Counted from the first letter of the stretch, positions 55,279 to 64,000 are shown. The stretch is DNA of 64,000 bases from Alphaproteobacteria bacterium MarineAlpha11_Bin1 (GCA_002937455.1 PTJZ01000003.1:186001-250000), one strand, 5' to 3'. A program made the numbers and translations. The notes: generated by a model not told the origin, from the sequence alone.

Positions 55279-56439
55279 ATGGACCGAATACCGGTTGAGC
55301 CGCGCGAAAATTGGCGCGAAACCGCAGAAGCACATGGGTTTCGTTTCCATAGCCCCGAAGATGAAGCTTACTGGGACGAAAGGCTCTACTACCGTTTTAC
55401 AATGGATCAGATTGAAGGCGACCTCGAAGACCCGACTGAGGAAATAGAACAACTATGCTTTGAGGTGGTCGAACGCGCGCTGTCGGATGAAACTATTATG
55501 AAGCGTTTGCAGATCCCAGAGGAATTTTGGGATTTTGTCGCTAACAGCTGGAGAAATCAGGAAAGAAATTTATATGGTCGGCTAGATTTTGCCTATGACG
55601 GGCGCAACCCAGCAAAGCTTTTTGAATACAATGCCGATACCCCGACCTCGTTATATGAGTCTGCGATCTTTCAATGGGTTTGGCTCGAACAGGCAGTTGA
55701 ACTCAACTTGATCCCGGACGGAAGTGACCAATTTAATTCTTTGCACGAAGCTCTGACGCAAGCGTGGAGCAAAATGGTTATTAACGGCACCTTGCACCTC
55801 GCATGTTGCAAAGATTCCGATGAAGACCAAGGAACCGTTGAGTACCTGGCGGACTGCGCCCGACAGAGTGGACTCGAAACCCGATTAATCTATATTGAGG
55901 ACATAGGCGTAAATGGTGAGGGTCGCTTCACAGATCTTCAGGATAACCTTATCGAAAACCTCTTTAAGCTATATCCATGGGAATGGCTCATGTCGGAGGA
56001 ATTTGGGCAACATATTCCAAAGTCCGGCGTCCGTTTTGTAGAGCCGGGTTGGAAAGCAATCCTCTCCAATAAGGGATTGTTGCCCCTTTTGTGGGAGATG
56101 TTCGAAGGTCATCCCAACCTGCTGCCGGCTTATTTCGAAGGCGATCCTGCGGCCTCTGCCTTAGACGGTAATTTTGTACGCAAGCCATTATTTTCGCGCG
56201 AAGGCGCTAATGTGGAAATATTCAGAGACGGCGACCGGATTATTAGCGTAGATGGAGATTACGGAGCCGAGGGTCATATCATTCAGGCGCTTCACCCTCT
56301 TCCAGACTTCGATGGCAACTACCCAATGATCGGATCTTGGCTAGTCGCGAGTAAGGCCTGCGGTATTTGTATCCGCGAAGATACCACTCTCATAACCGGC
56401 GACGACGCCCGGTTCGTACCACATATTATCAGCGACTAA
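55279..56439 (+). CDS. Glutathionylspermidine synthase-like protein (YgiC family)
   Basis: 386 residues, the ATP-grasp C-C ligase fold of glutathionylspermidine synthase. Landmarks are LDFAYDGRNPAKLFEYNADTP, IFQWVWLEQ, FKLYPWEWLMSEEFG and FVRKPLFSREGANVEI. YgiC-type members lack the amidase domain of GspSA and have unproven substrate; they join a carboxylate to an amine using ATP. It is paired with the YgiB-like lipoprotein and followed 18 bases later by an MFS gene. Confidence 0.9.
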   Translation: MDRIPVEPRENWRETAEAHGFRFHSPEDEAYWDERLYYRFTMDQIEGDLEDPTEEIEQLCFEVVERALSDETIMKRLQIPEEFWDFVANSWRNQERNLYGRLDFAYDGRNPAKLFEYNADTPTSLYESAIFQWVWLEQAVELNLIPDGSDQFNSLHEALTQAWSKMVINGTLHLACCKDSDEDQGTVEYLADCARQSGLETRLIYIEDIGVNGEGRFTDLQDNLIENLFKLYPWEWLMSEEFGQHIPKSGVRFVEPGWKAILSNKGLLPLLWEMFEGHPNLLPAYFEGDPAASALDGNFVRKPLFSREGANVEIFRDGDRIISVDGDYGAEGHIIQALHPLPDFDGNYPMIGSWLVASKACGICIREDTTLITGDDARFVPHIISD

Positions 56440-56457
56440 TACGACTTAAGATACACA

Positions 56458-57732
56458 ATGTCCGACCAACACAAGTCACTCCTCCGATTTCGTTTTATCG
56501 TGTTGCTATGTTCCCACGCGATGATATTTGTCGGTTCTGGAAGCCTTTTTCTGATCGCAGTCACGCTAAAGGATCTTTCTGCTGAATTCGGCTGGCCCCG
56601 CGAAGTCCCCTCCCTGGCGTTTTCGCTCCAATTTATCGGTGGCGGGCTCGGGGGAATTCTAATGGGATATCTGCTCGACCGTCTGGGCGCGGTCGTACTT
56701 CCAGTCGTAGCCACCTTTGCGGTTGTCACAGGATCTATCCTTACCACCCTCGTTGACGTCCAATGGCAACTGTTTTCAGTTTATCTAGTTTTATTCGGTT
56801 TTCTTGGACAGGGGAGTCTATACGCACCGTTAATGGCCAACATTTCAAAATGGTATGACAGAAGGCGCGGCATGGCAGTGGGCATCGTGGCTAGCGGGCA
56901 GAGCCTGTCGGGGATCATATGGCCACCAATATTCGGAATTGCCGTAACGGAGGTGGGGTGGCGCAACGGCTTTATAGGATTCGGGATTATCGCCGGATGC
57001 ATCATGCTACCTATGTGTTTAATTTTTGTCCGCACACCGCCGGAAACTTCAGTTCTTCAGGCCGCAGAGGCTTCGGAGCAACCAAACAAGACCGCGTATT
57101 CTCGGCGCGGCGCTCGCCGTAGCGAGACAAGCCTGAGCTATCTCCATTTACAGATGGTGCTATGCGCTGCAATCATCGGCTGCTGCGTATCTATGGCTCT
57201 ACCCCTAGCCCATCTGGTAGCGCATGCCACTGACAAGGGGCTGCCACTGACCGACGCTGTAACGGTTCTCTCCGTAACCCTTATGGCCGCATTTTTCAGC
57301 CGAGTACTCCTGGTCGGCATTTTGTCCGATCGTTATGGTGGAATGTGGGCTTTGTTTTCCTTTTCCGCACTTCAGGCCGCTATGCTCGCGCTATTGGCAT
57401 ATGCAGACACAACTTTCCTACTTTACGTGGTCGGGATCGGCTTTGGCCTCGGATACGGTGGTATCTTTCCAGTCTACGCAGTAATAATTCGTGAATATAT
57501 GCCACCTCAAGAAGCCGGCCGACGCACCGGAATTGTCTTCCTATTTGGGGCCTGTGCGATGGGCCTTGGCAGTTGGATGGGCGGCGCCCTATTCGATGCG
57601 ACTGGCAGCTACGACCTACCCTTCCTTATCGGCGTCGCTGTCAATTGCATCAACCTCATTATTGTCGGAATTCTATTAACCAAAACTCAACCCACCTCGC
57701 CTGAAGCTGCCCCAGCGTCAGGTCCGGCTTAG
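56458..57732 (+). CDS. MFS transporter, monocarboxylate/OFA type
   Basis: 424 residues with twelve helices. The inter-helix motif GILMGYLLDRLGA (2-3 loop) and ILSDRYGGMWALF (8-9 loop) are typical. SKWYDRRRGMAVGIVASGQSLSG resembles the oxalate/formate and monocarboxylate group. It probably moves an organic acid. Tight spacing to the genes before and after (18 and 12 bases) suggests an operon. Confidence 0.9.
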   Translation: MSDQHKSLLRFRFIVLLCSHAMIFVGSGSLFLIAVTLKDLSAEFGWPREVPSLAFSLQFIGGGLGGILMGYLLDRLGAVVLPVVATFAVVTGSILTTLVDVQWQLFSVYLVLFGFLGQGSLYAPLMANISKWYDRRRGMAVGIVASGQSLSGIIWPPIFGIAVTEVGWRNGFIGFGIIAGCIMLPMCLIFVRTPPETSVLQAAEASEQPNKTAYSRRGARRSETSLSYLHLQMVLCAAIIGCCVSMALPLAHLVAHATDKGLPLTDAVTVLSVTLMAAFFSRVLLVGILSDRYGGMWALFSFSALQAAMLALLAYADTTFLLYVVGIGFGLGYGGIFPVYAVIIREYMPPQEAGRRTGIVFLFGACAMGLGSWMGGALFDATGSYDLPFLIGVAVNCINLIIVGILLTKTQPTSPEAAPASGPA

Positions 57733-57744
57733 GGAGCAGATTTC

Positions 57745-58533
57745 ATGGAAATTTCACTCGATGGGCGAACAGCCCTTATCACCGGTGGCAGCGAGGGTTT
57801 AGGAAAGGGCATGGCGATCCGATTTGCGCAATCTGGAGCTGATATCGCCATCATAGCCCGCCGGCCGGACGTACTAACCACTGCAAAAGCAGAAGTAGAA
57901 GCCGCCGGAAAGGGTAAAGTAATTGCCATCACCTGCGACCTTCTGAGTTCTGAGGAAACAGCCAAAGCATTTTCAGATGTTGAAGAAGCCTTTGGAAAAA
58001 TCGACATTCTGGTCAACAATGCCGGTACATCACGAGCAAAACCATTTGAGACGGTCACCGATAACGATTGGGATGAAGATATACAACTCAAGCTGATGGC
58101 GGCGGTGCGTCTATGCCGGTCTGCCCTCCCGGGAATGAAACAGCGAAAATGGGGTCGAATTATAAATGTACTCAACATTGGTGCTAAGGCACCGACCGCT
58201 AGCGGTGCCCCCACTGTCGTATCCCGGGCCGCCGGACTGGCGCTGACCAAAGTACTCGCCAGCGAGGGAGCACCGCACAACGTCCTAGTTAATGCGTTGA
58301 TGGTAGGGTTAATTAAATCTGCCCAGTGGGAAAGAGCCTTCGAAAAAGAAAAGGACGCATTAGACTATGAGGTTTTCGTCCAACGGATAGCAAATAAGCG
58401 AAATATTCCGCTCGGTCGTATCGGCGAAACCGACGAATTTGCCAATATTGCCTGTTTCTTGGCTTCGGATCAGGCTGGATATATCACCGGTACGTCAATC
58501 AACGTGGACGGCGGCGCATCACCGGTTATCTAG
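57745..58533 (+). CDS. SDR-fold protein lacking the catalytic Tyr/Lys
   Basis: 262 residues with a normal Rossmann core: TGGSEGLGKG (14-22), NNAGTSR and a C-terminal FLASDQAGYITGTSINVDGG. Where the active-site Y-x-x-x-K should be, the sequence is PTVVSRAAGLALTK, giving Thr157 and Arg161. It would therefore not carry out normal SDR chemistry unless other residues substitute. It may be a specialised enzyme or a cofactor-binding protein. It starts 12 bases after the MFS gene. Confidence 0.86.
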   Translation: MEISLDGRTALITGGSEGLGKGMAIRFAQSGADIAIIARRPDVLTTAKAEVEAAGKGKVIAITCDLLSSEETAKAFSDVEEAFGKIDILVNNAGTSRAKPFETVTDNDWDEDIQLKLMAAVRLCRSALPGMKQRKWGRIINVLNIGAKAPTASGAPTVVSRAAGLALTKVLASEGAPHNVLVNALMVGLIKSAQWERAFEKEKDALDYEVFVQRIANKRNIPLGRIGETDEFANIACFLASDQAGYITGTSINVDGGASPVI

Positions 58534-58565
58534 GAAATCCAAAATTATCGGTAGTTTTGGATTTC
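58534..58565 (+). terminator. Hairpin after the SDR gene
   Basis: GAAATCCAAAA and TTTTGGATTTC form a perfect 11-bp stem with a 10-base loop starting right at the stop codon. No strong T-run follows. Confidence 0.55.
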
Positions 58566-58623
58566 TATGTTGGTTTAAACACGCGAAGTAGACAAAAAGA
58601 TATCTGGCTGGGTTTTACTCTTT

Positions 58624-58650
58624 GAAAAGGCCCGGCACTTAGGCCTTTTC
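58624..58650. terminator. Bidirectional terminator between convergent genes
   Basis: GAAAAGGCC (58624-58632) and GGCCTTTTC (58642-58650) form a 9-bp stem flanked by A and T runs on both strands. It lies between the SDR gene and the 3' end of the aminotransferase gene. Confidence 0.8.
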
Positions 58651-58654
58651 CGAA

Positions 58655-59842
58655 TTAATCAAGTGTTGAAGCCAGCCTATCCATAGCTGCGGAGATTGTC
58701 GGAGTATCAGCCGCGAAACAAAGCCGCATCCAGCCCTCGCCATCATCGCTGAAGGCTAGACCGGGCGCCAAGCCAACACCAACTTCATCAATTAGTTTTT
58801 GCGCGAAAGCAACAGAATCCTTCATTCCTTCAACCGCAAAAAATGCATAGAATGCCCCCTCAGGACGCGATAACGTTACCCGTTTCATTGCCCCTAAGCG
58901 CTGGACCACTATGTCGCGGTTTTGCCGGTACCTCTTCAATGTTTCTTTGATGAACGGCTCTCCCTTACGAATAGCGGTAACACCAGCGTATTGCACGAAT
59001 GTCGTGGGATTAGCGATATTATATTCAACCAATTTCTCAAAGCCTTGGCCGGCATCAGCGGGGTGGGTGATCCATCCAAGACGCCACCCAGTCATCGACC
59101 ATGACTTAGAAAAAGAGTTGATTACGATTACTCGGTCTTTGGGATCAGCAATATCCAGAAAAGATGGCGCCCGACCGAGTGGCAGGTTCGATTCGTAAGC
59201 AAGCCGAATATATACCTCGTCTCCGATAAGCCATATCCCGCGTTTGCGACATTCTTCCAATACCAATTTCTGCTGGGCAGCGGGCATTACCCACCCGGTC
59301 GGATTACCCGGTGAGTTGATAAACACTGCCTGAGTGCGACCATCACAAGCCGCAAATAATTCATCGATATCCAGTTTCCAGCGGCCATCTTCTCCTAATT
59401 TAAGAGCGACCTGACGGGGCTCTGCGCTCATGATGCGCACGGTCTCTTTACAATTAGGCCAAATTGGACCGACGGCAACCATATTATCACCAGGTGCCAT
59501 CAGAGCCTCAGACACCATCATAATCGCATTCATTCCGGAACCAGTTACCGTAATCCGATCTAGATCTATATCTCTGCCGTGCAAAGACGACGCATAGGTA
59601 GCGATAGTATCTCGTAAGAGCGGTACGCCACGATTTTTGGCATAAAACACATGATCATCGTCAAGGGCCGCGGTGGCCGCATCCTTGATGAACTGCGGGG
59701 TCGGCACGTCGGGTTCGCCAAACCAGAGTTTCAATAATCCATCACGACCCATATTTGGTTCGGCAATATGGCGTATAAGTGAGCCGGGTAATTCTTCGAG
59801 ACTTCGACGCAGACCATTTGGCGCTCTAAGTTCTGTGGACAT
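58655..59842 (-). CDS. Class I/II aminotransferase (PLP)
   Basis: 395 residues from the ATG at 59842; an upstream in-frame start at 59893 is less likely. The fold type I aminotransferase shows FGEPDVPTP near the start, NSPGNPTGW, GDEVYIRLAYE and the PLP lysine in NSFSKSWSMTGWRLGW. The substrate is an amino acid/keto acid pair that cannot be named. Confidence 0.9.
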   Translation of the reverse strand: MSTELRAPNGLRRSLEELPGSLIRHIAEPNMGRDGLLKLWFGEPDVPTPQFIKDAATAALDDDHVFYAKNRGVPLLRDTIATYASSLHGRDIDLDRITVTGSGMNAIMMVSEALMAPGDNMVAVGPIWPNCKETVRIMSAEPRQVALKLGEDGRWKLDIDELFAACDGRTQAVFINSPGNPTGWVMPAAQQKLVLEECRKRGIWLIGDEVYIRLAYESNLPLGRAPSFLDIADPKDRVIVINSFSKSWSMTGWRLGWITHPADAGQGFEKLVEYNIANPTTFVQYAGVTAIRKGEPFIKETLKRYRQNRDIVVQRLGAMKRVTLSRPEGAFYAFFAVEGMKDSVAFAQKLIDEVGVGLAPGLAFSDDGEGWMRLCFAADTPTISAAMDRLASTLD

Positions 59843-59957
59843 AATTTTCTCTCGATCTATTCCTACGGATATCGGATAAAATCCAAATACCACACTTAGG
59901 GATACGATACCGACTAACTAATAATTGAATTAATAACTTCAACGGGGCTTTTTCATC

Positions 59958-60647
59958 GTGGCTATTTATAACTATGACGCCGACGCGCAACGGGTATACG
60001 CTATTCTGAAGGATGGCGGGATAGGCGTAATACCGACCCATGTCGGGTATGTCATCGTCGCTTGCGAGCCCGAGGCGATCTGGCGCATCTTCACGGCAAA
60101 AAAGCGCAAACCTGAAAAACTCAACGCCGTCATCGGCTGTAAAGAAATGCATTTGGAGCTGCACGACCTGCCTGATGAGCGCCGTCTAATTGTCGAAGCT
60201 ATCACGGAGGAATGGGATCTTCCGATGGGGACCGCGGCCCCGGTCCTTATGGATCACCCATCGCTAGCAAACCTTCCCGACGACACATTAAAACAAACGA
60301 CACACAACGGGACACTCGCAATGTTACTAAATGCCGGCACTCTAATGGAAAAGATCGCGCAGCTGGCATTTGCCGAAAACCGTATGGCGATAGGTTCCTC
60401 TGCGAATGTATCACTCCGAGGTGTCAAGTTTCACCCCTCAGAGATCGAATCAGAAATTCTTGCAGTAGCTGATATCGTAATCGATTATGGTCTAATGCGA
60501 TGGAACCAATACAATCATTCATCTACAATGATTAATGTTAGCACGATGGAAGTTATTCGCTATGGCTCGTGTTTTGACCTGATTGAAGATCTCCTTCGCA
60601 GCCAATTTGGCATCTCACTCCCCCCAAACCCCTATGGAAGCTCCTGA
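59958..60647 (+). CDS. Sua5/YciO/YrdC-family protein
   Basis: 229 residues. The fold is seen in GGIGVIPTHVGYVI, the AKKRKPEKLNAVIG motif (K-x-R type, binding phosphate) and AIGSSANVSLRG. Standard members make threonylcarbamoyl-AMP for tRNA t6A; this one is divergent, with VIPTHVGY in place of the usual FPTDTVYG, so it may be a paralogue with another job. Its 3' end overlaps the quinone-reductase gene by 14 bases. Confidence 0.78.
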   Translation: MAIYNYDADAQRVYAILKDGGIGVIPTHVGYVIVACEPEAIWRIFTAKKRKPEKLNAVIGCKEMHLELHDLPDERRLIVEAITEEWDLPMGTAAPVLMDHPSLANLPDDTLKQTTHNGTLAMLLNAGTLMEKIAQLAFAENRMAIGSSANVSLRGVKFHPSEIESEILAVADIVIDYGLMRWNQYNHSSTMINVSTMEVIRYGSCFDLIEDLLRSQFGISLPPNPYGSS

Positions 60648-61578
60648 CGTGAAAGCACTTATTTACGACGATTATTGTGACCTTTCTGGTATGAGAATCG
60701 CTGAAATGCCAGATCCCAAAGCAGGACCCGACGACGTGTTGGTTGAAGTGCACGCAGCGGGGCTGAACCCGATCGATTGGAAGGTAAGATCTGGCCAGAT
60801 GCGTGGACGGTTTGAACTTGAGTTTCCGGATGTCGCGGGAAGAGACTTATCCGGCGTAGTGATCGCAGCCGGTCAAAACGTGGATCACCTAAAAAAAGGT
60901 GATACTGTTTTCGGCACCTGCCCACCAGACCGTTGGGGTAGCCATGCGGAATTAGTTGCGGTTGCAGCCAACGCTCTAGGCATCAAGCCCCCCGAGATTT
61001 CCCACATTGAAGCAGCCTCTATTTCCCTCGTCGGACTGACCGCGCTCACCGCTCTGGAGCAGACCGCCAATATCGTTGCCGGAATGAAGGTTTTAATCCA
61101 TGCCGGCGCCGGCGGCGTCGGTTCATTCGCCATACAGTATGCCAAGTCCCGCGGAGCGCTAGTGTATACCACAGCAAGCCCCACAAATACTGAATTTGTT
61201 GAGAATCTTGGGGCCGATAAGGTAATAGACTATCGCTCGCAGGATTTTCGTGAGGTCGTCTCCAATATAGACATAGTCTATGACACCTTAGGTGGAGACA
61301 CTAATATACGATCATACGACATTCTAAAATCTGGCGGCCTAATGGTTTGCCTCAATGCGGAGCCGGTCCCTAGTGAAAAAACGCGCGAGGATATTAGGGT
61401 CGATACCCCCTTGGTTAAATACGATCGAGCGGGCGTCGAACGTATCGTTGAACTAATTCAAGTAGGCGCCGTTAGGCCCAGTGTTGGGAGCGTATATTAC
61501 CTCGACGACGCAATCGAAGCTTACGGTCTAAGCGAGACCAATCACGCCCAAGGCAAAGTTGTTCTGCAGATGAAATGA
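60634..61578 (+). CDS. NADPH:quinone reductase-type zinc-independent MDR oxidoreductase
   Basis: 314 residues from the ATG at 60634. It has the MDR catalytic domain (LNPIDWKVRSGQM, FPDVAGRDLSGVV) and the Rossmann domain (VLIHAGAGGVGSFAIQYAK). Zinc ligands are absent, as in the quinone-reductase/zeta-crystallin group. It reduces quinones or alpha,beta-unsaturated carbonyls with NADPH. Translational coupling to the YrdC-like gene is likely. Confidence 0.9.
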   Translation: MEAPDVKALIYDDYCDLSGMRIAEMPDPKAGPDDVLVEVHAAGLNPIDWKVRSGQMRGRFELEFPDVAGRDLSGVVIAAGQNVDHLKKGDTVFGTCPPDRWGSHAELVAVAANALGIKPPEISHIEAASISLVGLTALTALEQTANIVAGMKVLIHAGAGGVGSFAIQYAKSRGALVYTTASPTNTEFVENLGADKVIDYRSQDFREVVSNIDIVYDTLGGDTNIRSYDILKSGGLMVCLNAEPVPSEKTREDIRVDTPLVKYDRAGVERIVELIQVGAVRPSVGSVYYLDDAIEAYGLSETNHAQGKVVLQMK

Positions 61579-62168
61579 ACGCTTTGTTGAAATTCAAATA
61601 CGTTTAAAAGGATTTGGTTTTATACATACCGAAGGCAAGAAACGTGGAGATAACTGTCCTCGGAGGCAAACACGGATGATACGCTACGGCGGCGGATACC
61701 GCGGAAACAGAGCATAATATTCGTTTCTGGCGTCGAGATTTTGATGCTTTTGGAGAGGTGTCCGCAAGCAAAACAATCACGGCAACTGACCCTAACGATC
61801 GCCGCGACATTCCATTCGGGATCATCACCAGCGGTGTTGCAACCGCAATGAATGGTGCAAAACTAATTAATTCACCGTTACCCGGAACGGCTAAACACGA
61901 GTTATGCGAATTAATTCCGCCTCACTTGCGAGATGGCCTTCGTGAACGCCAAGATTTTATGACTATCGCAACATCGATGTGGAGTCCTAACAGTTCGAAA
62001 CACTTTGAAAGTTTGTAGACCTAATCGAATACCTTTGCCTCATGGCCCTTCAGACGGGTTGACCGATCCCGCCGAGAGCCTTGCGGCAAAAGCTGGTAAT
62101 TCCGTCGTAAATACGTAATTTCTAAAGGCGACGGAACAAACTCATAATTTTTAAATATTGAGGCAATT
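61579..62168. other. 590-base region with no recognised gene
   Basis: A frame on the plus strand is open from about 61681 to 62018 (about 112 codons, GTG possible at 61758) with a protein-like middle (RRDIPFGIITSGVATAMNGA), but no family was recognised and no ribosome site is clear. It may be a decayed gene. The rest looks non-coding. Confidence 0.4.
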
Positions 62169-62351
62169 ATGAGCGGGAAAACATTTTTTAAGACAACCGT
62201 ATACCGTTTTATGAAAGGGTTTGCGTTTAAAGCGACAAAAACGCTAAGCTTTGAGGGATTGATGTTGGCTACTCGTTCTTATCGCCGTAGAGCGCGTATG
62301 ACGAGAAGCGCTCGGACAGTAAGGTCAAGACTGCACAGATCAATTATATAA
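62169..62351 (+). CDS. Small basic protein
   Basis: 60 residues, very rich in Arg, Lys, Ser and Thr, especially at the end (RRRARMTRSARTVRSRLHR). A GAGGCAATT ribosome-site-like stretch precedes the ATG. It lies 37 bases before cspA and could be co-transcribed. Unrecognised; it could bind nucleic acid. Confidence 0.4.
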   Translation: MSGKTFFKTTVYRFMKGFAFKATKTLSFEGLMLATRSYRRRARMTRSARTVRSRLHRSII

Positions 62352-62388
62352 ATGATTAAAATAATTAGACGTCGATTAAGGAGTTACT

Positions 62389-62598
62389 ATGCCGACAGGT
62401 ACCGTTAAGTGGTTCAACCCCACAAAAGGTTTTGGATTTATTGAGCCCGACGAAGGCGGGAAAGATGCGTTTGTTCATATTTCCGCTGTTGAGCGGGCCG
62501 GACTGCAAGGGTTGCGTGAGGGCCAAAAGGTCGAGTTTGAGCTAGTTCCTAGCCGCGATGGCCGAAACGCTGCTGACAACATTGTAGCACTGGACTAA
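62389..62598 (+). CDS. Cold-shock protein, CspA family
   Basis: 69 residues, the full cold-shock domain. RNP1 is KGFGFIEP and RNP2 is DAFVHIS. It binds single-stranded RNA and DNA and acts as an RNA chaperone. A strong AGGAG site lies eight bases upstream. A terminator follows at 62620. Confidence 0.95.
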   Translation: MPTGTVKWFNPTKGFGFIEPDEGGKDAFVHISAVERAGLQGLREGQKVEFELVPSRDGRNAADNIVALD

Positions 62599-62619
62599 CT
62601 CTCGGATTTCCTAAAAAAA

Positions 62620-62642
62620 CGATAGATCCGTCTATCGCTTTT
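62620..62642 (+). terminator. Terminator after cspA
   Basis: CGATAGA (62620-62626) and TCTATCG (62631-62637) form a 7-bp stem with loop TCCG, preceded by an A-run and followed by CTTTTG. It may also serve the minus-strand gene ending at 62654. Confidence 0.7.
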
Positions 62643-62653
62643 GATAATAAGTC

Positions 62654-64000
62654 TCAGTTGACTTGGCGAAGTGCTAAAGTTGCCACTTTGTCGATAACAC
62701 CTGTGCTAGGATCAACCACAACCTTGTGATGTTCTCGTGCGTATGCAGCTGAAATTTTAGCATTCCAGACATCTCGCGCGACGCTATGGGGATCTCGTTT
62801 TAGTGGATCACCAAAACCACCACCGCCTGGCTGAACATGGCGGATTAAATCGCCCTGTTCCAACTTTCTATTGATTTTACTGGGCAGAGAGATGTGGTGG
62901 CCCGCATGAGTTGTAATCTCGTTTACAGCGGGGCTTGCCTCCCCACCCCCGGCGAGCCCATAAGGTCTGATTTTCATCCGGTCAGCACGCAGTTGCAACC
63001 CCGCCTCCCTCGCCAAAAGGCGGTATGATCGAGCAACGCCAAGGCCACCGCGAAATTCACCTGCGCCACAACTATCTGGTACAAGCGCATATTCTTCTAC
63101 CCGGACGGGATGTTGCGATTCCATTGTTTCGACCGGCGTATTCGAAAGATTCTGCGAGGGATTTGTTATGGCCTCGATCCCATCCTTATCCGGTCGACCG
63201 CCCCAAGCGCCACAAATCATGTCAACAATGATAAATGGATTTCCATCGGCCTTATACCCACCCAGAGACACAACCGTATTACCGCCCTCGCCCGCAGCCG
63301 GCACTATATCTGGCACGATTTTCGCTAAAGCACCAAACATTGTGTCAACGATACGATATCCTGTTAACGCCCGAGCAGCGCAGGCAGCGGGCATTTTCGG
63401 GTTCACGATAGATGCCTCGGGTGCTTTTACGTCTATCGCCCGAAACACGCCGGCATTATTAGGTATATCGCCTTTTAGGACGCATCGAACCGACAAATAG
63501 GTGCAGGAATTGGTGTAGGATTTAGTCGAGTTCAGAGCTGCAGGCACTTGTGGGGCAGTGCCCGTATAGTCAACTGTTACCCCATCACCATTAACTGTAA
63601 TGGAAGTTTTAATTGGAATAGGTTCGTCAGTGAAACCGTCATCGTCTATATAATCCGTGAATTCATACACCCCGTCCGGCCACTTCCGGATTTCCTCTCT
63701 GGTCATGCGCTCGGCATAATTAAGAAGCTCAGTGAAATAAATTTGGGCCCTCGTTGCACCATAACGATCAAATAGTTTGCTCATTTCACGCGCGCCGGTA
63801 CCACAAGCAGCATACTGCGCTTTCAAGTCACCGATAACACGATCTGGTAATCTAACGTTTAAATCGATTAACTTAATTAGAGTGTTATTTATTTTTCCAT
63901 TTTCAAAAAATTTTAACGCCGGGATCCTTAGCCCTTCTTGAAAAATTTCCTCAGAATCGCTGGCGTTTGATCCCGCCACACGCCCACCAACGTCTGTATG
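62654..64000 (-). CDS. Hydantoinase B/oxoprolinase family protein (N-terminal part outside window)
   Basis: The frame is open to the end of the window; the codons at 63980-64000 read HTDVGGRV, part of the conserved HxDVGG motif near the N-terminus of HyuB proteins, so the gene continues beyond the window and only the C-terminal about 448 residues are seen (families have about 550). RIPALKFFENGKIN, HPVRVEEYALVPDSCGAGEFRGG and QPGGGGFGDP are signatures. HyuB works with HyuA to hydrolyse hydantoins or 5-oxoproline with ATP; N-methylhydantoinase and acetone carboxylase are relatives. Confidence 0.92.
   Translation of the reverse strand, partial: HTDVGGRVAGSNASDSEEIFQEGLRIPALKFFENGKINNTLIKLIDLNVRLPDRVIGDLKAQYAACGTGAREMSKLFDRYGATRAQIYFTELLNYAERMTREEIRKWPDGVYEFTDYIDDDGFTDEPIPIKTSITVNGDGVTVDYTGTAPQVPAALNSTKSYTNSCTYLSVRCVLKGDIPNNAGVFRAIDVKAPEASIVNPKMPAACAARALTGYRIVDTMFGALAKIVPDIVPAAGEGGNTVVSLGGYKADGNPFIIVDMICGAWGGRPDKDGIEAITNPSQNLSNTPVETMESQHPVRVEEYALVPDSCGAGEFRGGLGVARSYRLLAREAGLQLRADRMKIRPYGLAGGGEASPAVNEITTHAGHHISLPSKINRKLEQGDLIRHVQPGGGGFGDPLKRDPHSVARDVWNAKISAAYAREHHKVVVDPSTGVIDKVATLALRQVN

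Overview
This is one contiguous piece of a bacterial chromosome of moderate GC content, gene-dense and on both strands. The best taxonomic pointers suggest an alphaproteobacterium. A small protein at 40374-40682 looks like the accessory complex I subunit NDUFS4, which is known mainly from Alphaproteobacteria and mitochondria. The gene inventory is rich in TRAP and tripartite tricarboxylate binding proteins, amidohydrolases, short-chain dehydrogenases and acyl-CoA enzymes, as in free-living, probably marine or soil, Rhodospirillales-like heterotrophs. The family assignment within the class is a guess. There are no rRNA genes, no intact phage and no CRISPR array.

Layout. 1-2.6 kb: end of a TauD-type dioxygenase, a tRNA-Asn gene, then a GC-richer glutathione S-transferase gene sitting between two degraded copies of an integrase tail. 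2.6-6 kb: an adenylate cyclase with TolB-like and TPR regions, and an orphan AT-rich polysaccharide polymerase-like membrane protein. 6.2-7.2 kb: a RidA protein paired with a 3-hydroxyanthranilate 3,4-dioxygenase. 7.3-16.9 kb: a metal and sulfur handling neighbourhood with a PCu(A)C copper chaperone, a MoxR/VWA pair (CoxD/CoxE-like), a CopD-like protein, a mercaptopyruvate sulfurtransferase, a cystathionine lyase, a G3E metal-chaperone GTPase and modABC. 17-28.3 kb: catabolic and redox genes, with two paralogous metallo-beta-lactamase hydrolases, a LigI-like hydrolase, and a second 3-hydroxyanthranilate-dioxygenase-like protein in an operon with a GMC oxidoreductase. 28.4-34 kb: a BLUF photoreceptor, unknown proteins, a glutathione peroxidase, three secreted proteins and tRNA-Arg. 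34-45 kb: two SDRs, a TRAP transporter, a DUF2817 peptidase-like protein, the NDUFS4-like subunit, a TctC-type binding protein, an amidohydrolase, a VOC protein, a tandem pair of tiny paralogous membrane proteins and a 44-residue DUF2256 protein. 45-50.8 kb: a leucine-degradation (liu) group. 50.9-64 kb: FAH-family, kynurenine-formamidase-like, luciferase-like/MarR, YgiB/YgiC-like, MFS, SDR, aminotransferase, YrdC-like, quinone reductase, CspA and the C-terminal part of a hydantoinase B subunit.

How the parts may work together. The liu genes oxidise isovaleryl-CoA and carboxylate methylcrotonyl-CoA. modABC, sulfurtransferase, copper proteins and CoxDE-like chaperones together suggest supply and insertion of Mo, Cu and S into a cofactor, although no molybdenum enzyme lies in the window. 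RidA plus HAAO fit the 3-hydroxyanthranilate to 2-aminomuconate branch of tryptophan or nitrobenzoate breakdown. Both outermost genes are cut by the window edges. Functions were assigned by reading the proteins; no database search was possible.
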